A stretch of DNA of 64,000 bases. Origin: Thiofaba sp039822285 (lineage in GTDB: Bacteria > Pseudomonadota > Gammaproteobacteria > Halothiobacillales > Halothiobacillaceae). Below the pieces are notes generated by a model that made no database searches, was not told where the DNA came from, and was given only the letters and a program-made list of their open reading frames with translations. Made by a program: the position numbers and the translations under genes. The stretch is from positions 62,001 to 126,000 of the forward strand of contig NZ_JBAJEY010000004.1 of assembly GCF_039822285.1 (NCBI RefSeq). The letters are read 5' to 3'. Of this stretch, positions 63,090-64,000 are shown one piece after another. The first letter of the stretch is position 1; each line of letters starts with the position of its first letter.

Positions 63090-64000
63090 TCAGAACTGGA
63101 AGTACAGGAAGGGGGAGGCGCCACGGCTGGCCATCAGGGCGGTGGCGCTGAAGAGGGCCAATACCGGCCACAGCGCCAGCGTGTCACGGGCGAGGAGCGG
63201 CATCGGCAGGGCCATGTCCAAGCGTTCGCGCCAGAGCGGCCAGGTGGCTGCAATGGCGGCCAGCGCCAGGGTCAGGAGGTGCACGGGGCGCAGCACGGAG
63301 GCGACTTCGGCGCTCAGTGCGTAGCCATGCATACCGAGCTGGCCCTGGTACATGGCCCAGGCGGTGGCGAGATCGGGGGCGCGGAACAGGATCCAGGCCG
63401 AGAATACGAATGCCATGGTCAGCGACCAGGCCGCGAGTGCGGGGAGTTTCGGGCCGCCGTGCTGCTCCCAGAAACGCTGGATGACCATCGCCAGCCCGTG
63501 CAGCAGGCCCCAGAGCAGGAAATTCAGGCTGTCGGCGCCGTGCCACAGGCCGGAGATCGCCATCACCAGCATCAGGTTGAGGTACACGCGCCAGGCGGCC
63601 ACGCGGCTGCCGCCGAGAGGGATGTAGAGGTAGTCGCGCAGCCAGCTGCCGAGAGTCATGTGCCAGCGACGCCAGAACTCCTGGATCGAGCGCGAGATGT
63701 AGGGTGCATTGAAGTTTTCTGGGAAGCGGAAGCCGAGCATCTGGCCGATGCCGATGGCCATGGCGCTGTAGCCGGCGAAGTCGAAGAACAGCTGCATGCC
63801 GTAGGTGAGGGCCCCGAGCCAGGCATCGGCCATGGTCGGCTGGGGTACGGCGAAGCAGGCGTCGGCCAGCGGGGCCAGGGTGTCTGCGATGATGACCTTC
63901 ATCGACAGTCCGATCATGAAGTAGCGCAGGCCGGCCGCAACGTGCTGGACGTCGAAGGGCCGGCCATGCAGCTCCTTCTCGACGTGCGAATAGCGCACGA
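63090..64000 (-). CDS. MBOAT O-acyltransferase (WssH/AlgI-like), C-terminal part
   Basis: At least 303 residues; the N-terminus lies beyond the right edge. Multiple membrane helices, the PYISRSIQEFWRRWH motif and catalytic His in SGLWHGAD are the AlgI/WssH family signatures. It carries acetyl from acetyl-CoA across the inner membrane to the AlgJ-like enzyme. Its upstream operon partners cannot be seen. Confidence 0.92.
   Translation of the reverse strand, partial: VRYSHVEKELHGRPFDVQHVAAGLRYFMIGLSMKVIIADTLAPLADACFAVPQPTMADAWLGALTYGMQLFFDFAGYSAMAIGIGQMLGFRFPENFNAPYISRSIQEFWRRWHMTLGSWLRDYLYIPLGGSRVAAWRVYLNLMLVMAISGLWHGADSLNFLLWGLLHGLAMVIQRFWEQHGGPKLPALAAWSLTMAFVFSAWILFRAPDLATAWAMYQGQLGMHGYALSAEVASVLRPVHLLTLALAAIAATWPLWRERLDMALPMPLLARDTLALWPVLALFSATALMASRGASPFLYFQF

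Overview
This window (about 65% G+C) looks like the chromosome of a betaproteobacterium, or something close to one. The evidence is gene order: cytochrome c4-ResB-CcsA-DsbA, trxA-rho, fis-dusB, lptM-lysA, and a thrB/DUF2782/LOG block divergent from polA. No rRNA, tRNA, CRISPR array, transposase or prophage gene was found.

Layout. 240-5698: an exopolysaccharide operon (sugar epimerase, HAS/NodC-like glycosyltransferase, TPR outer-membrane barrel, UDP-sugar dehydrogenase). 5706-11849: lptM, lysA, a DUF815 ATPase, then mprF with an acvB/virJ-type lipase, probably a make-and-break pair for lysyl-phosphatidylglycerol. 12170-16927: YeeE sulfur transporter, peroxiredoxin-glutaredoxin hybrid, a disulfide reductase that looks NADH-dependent, and an unknown barrel protein. 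17807-21734 (minus): a copper-handling operon (CusF-like protein, multicopper oxidase, TolC lipoprotein, two small secreted proteins). 21835-27317: engB and cytochrome c maturation genes. 27396-33083: a TPP enzyme, an EEP hydrolase, a diguanylate cyclase, trxA and rho. 33132-39057: fic, purD, mscL, pyrE, DUF423, fis, dusB. 39141-52048: two GGDEF-EAL proteins, a TRAP permease pair, thrB, polA and a peptidoglycan-binding lipoprotein. 52337-64000 (minus): an operon resembling the Pseudomonas wss genes for acetylated cellulose (MBOAT, AlgJ-like, unknown coiled-coil protein, BcsA, BcsB, BcsZ, BcsC, SGNH protein). It runs off the right edge.

Common theme. Two polysaccharide export systems and three c-di-GMP enzymes lie close together, and BcsA keeps an intact PilZ c-di-GMP site. 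This points to a surface-attached lifestyle under second-messenger control. The respiratory, copper and thiol-peroxide genes fit an aerobic or microaerobic, sulfur-related life.

The most unusual content is non-coding. A family of roughly 160-bp elements, each built of five successive hairpins, occurs six times (11892-12056, 14131-14278, 14283-14445, 17688-17806, 48323-48479, 48517-48674), always just after the 3' end of a gene. The hairpin order is conserved while stem sequences change on both arms together, and the first and last hairpins of most copies share the same end motif. A separate 575-bp inverted pair of long repeats (16975-17550) and a REP/BIME family also occur. One BIME is inserted in frame in polA.
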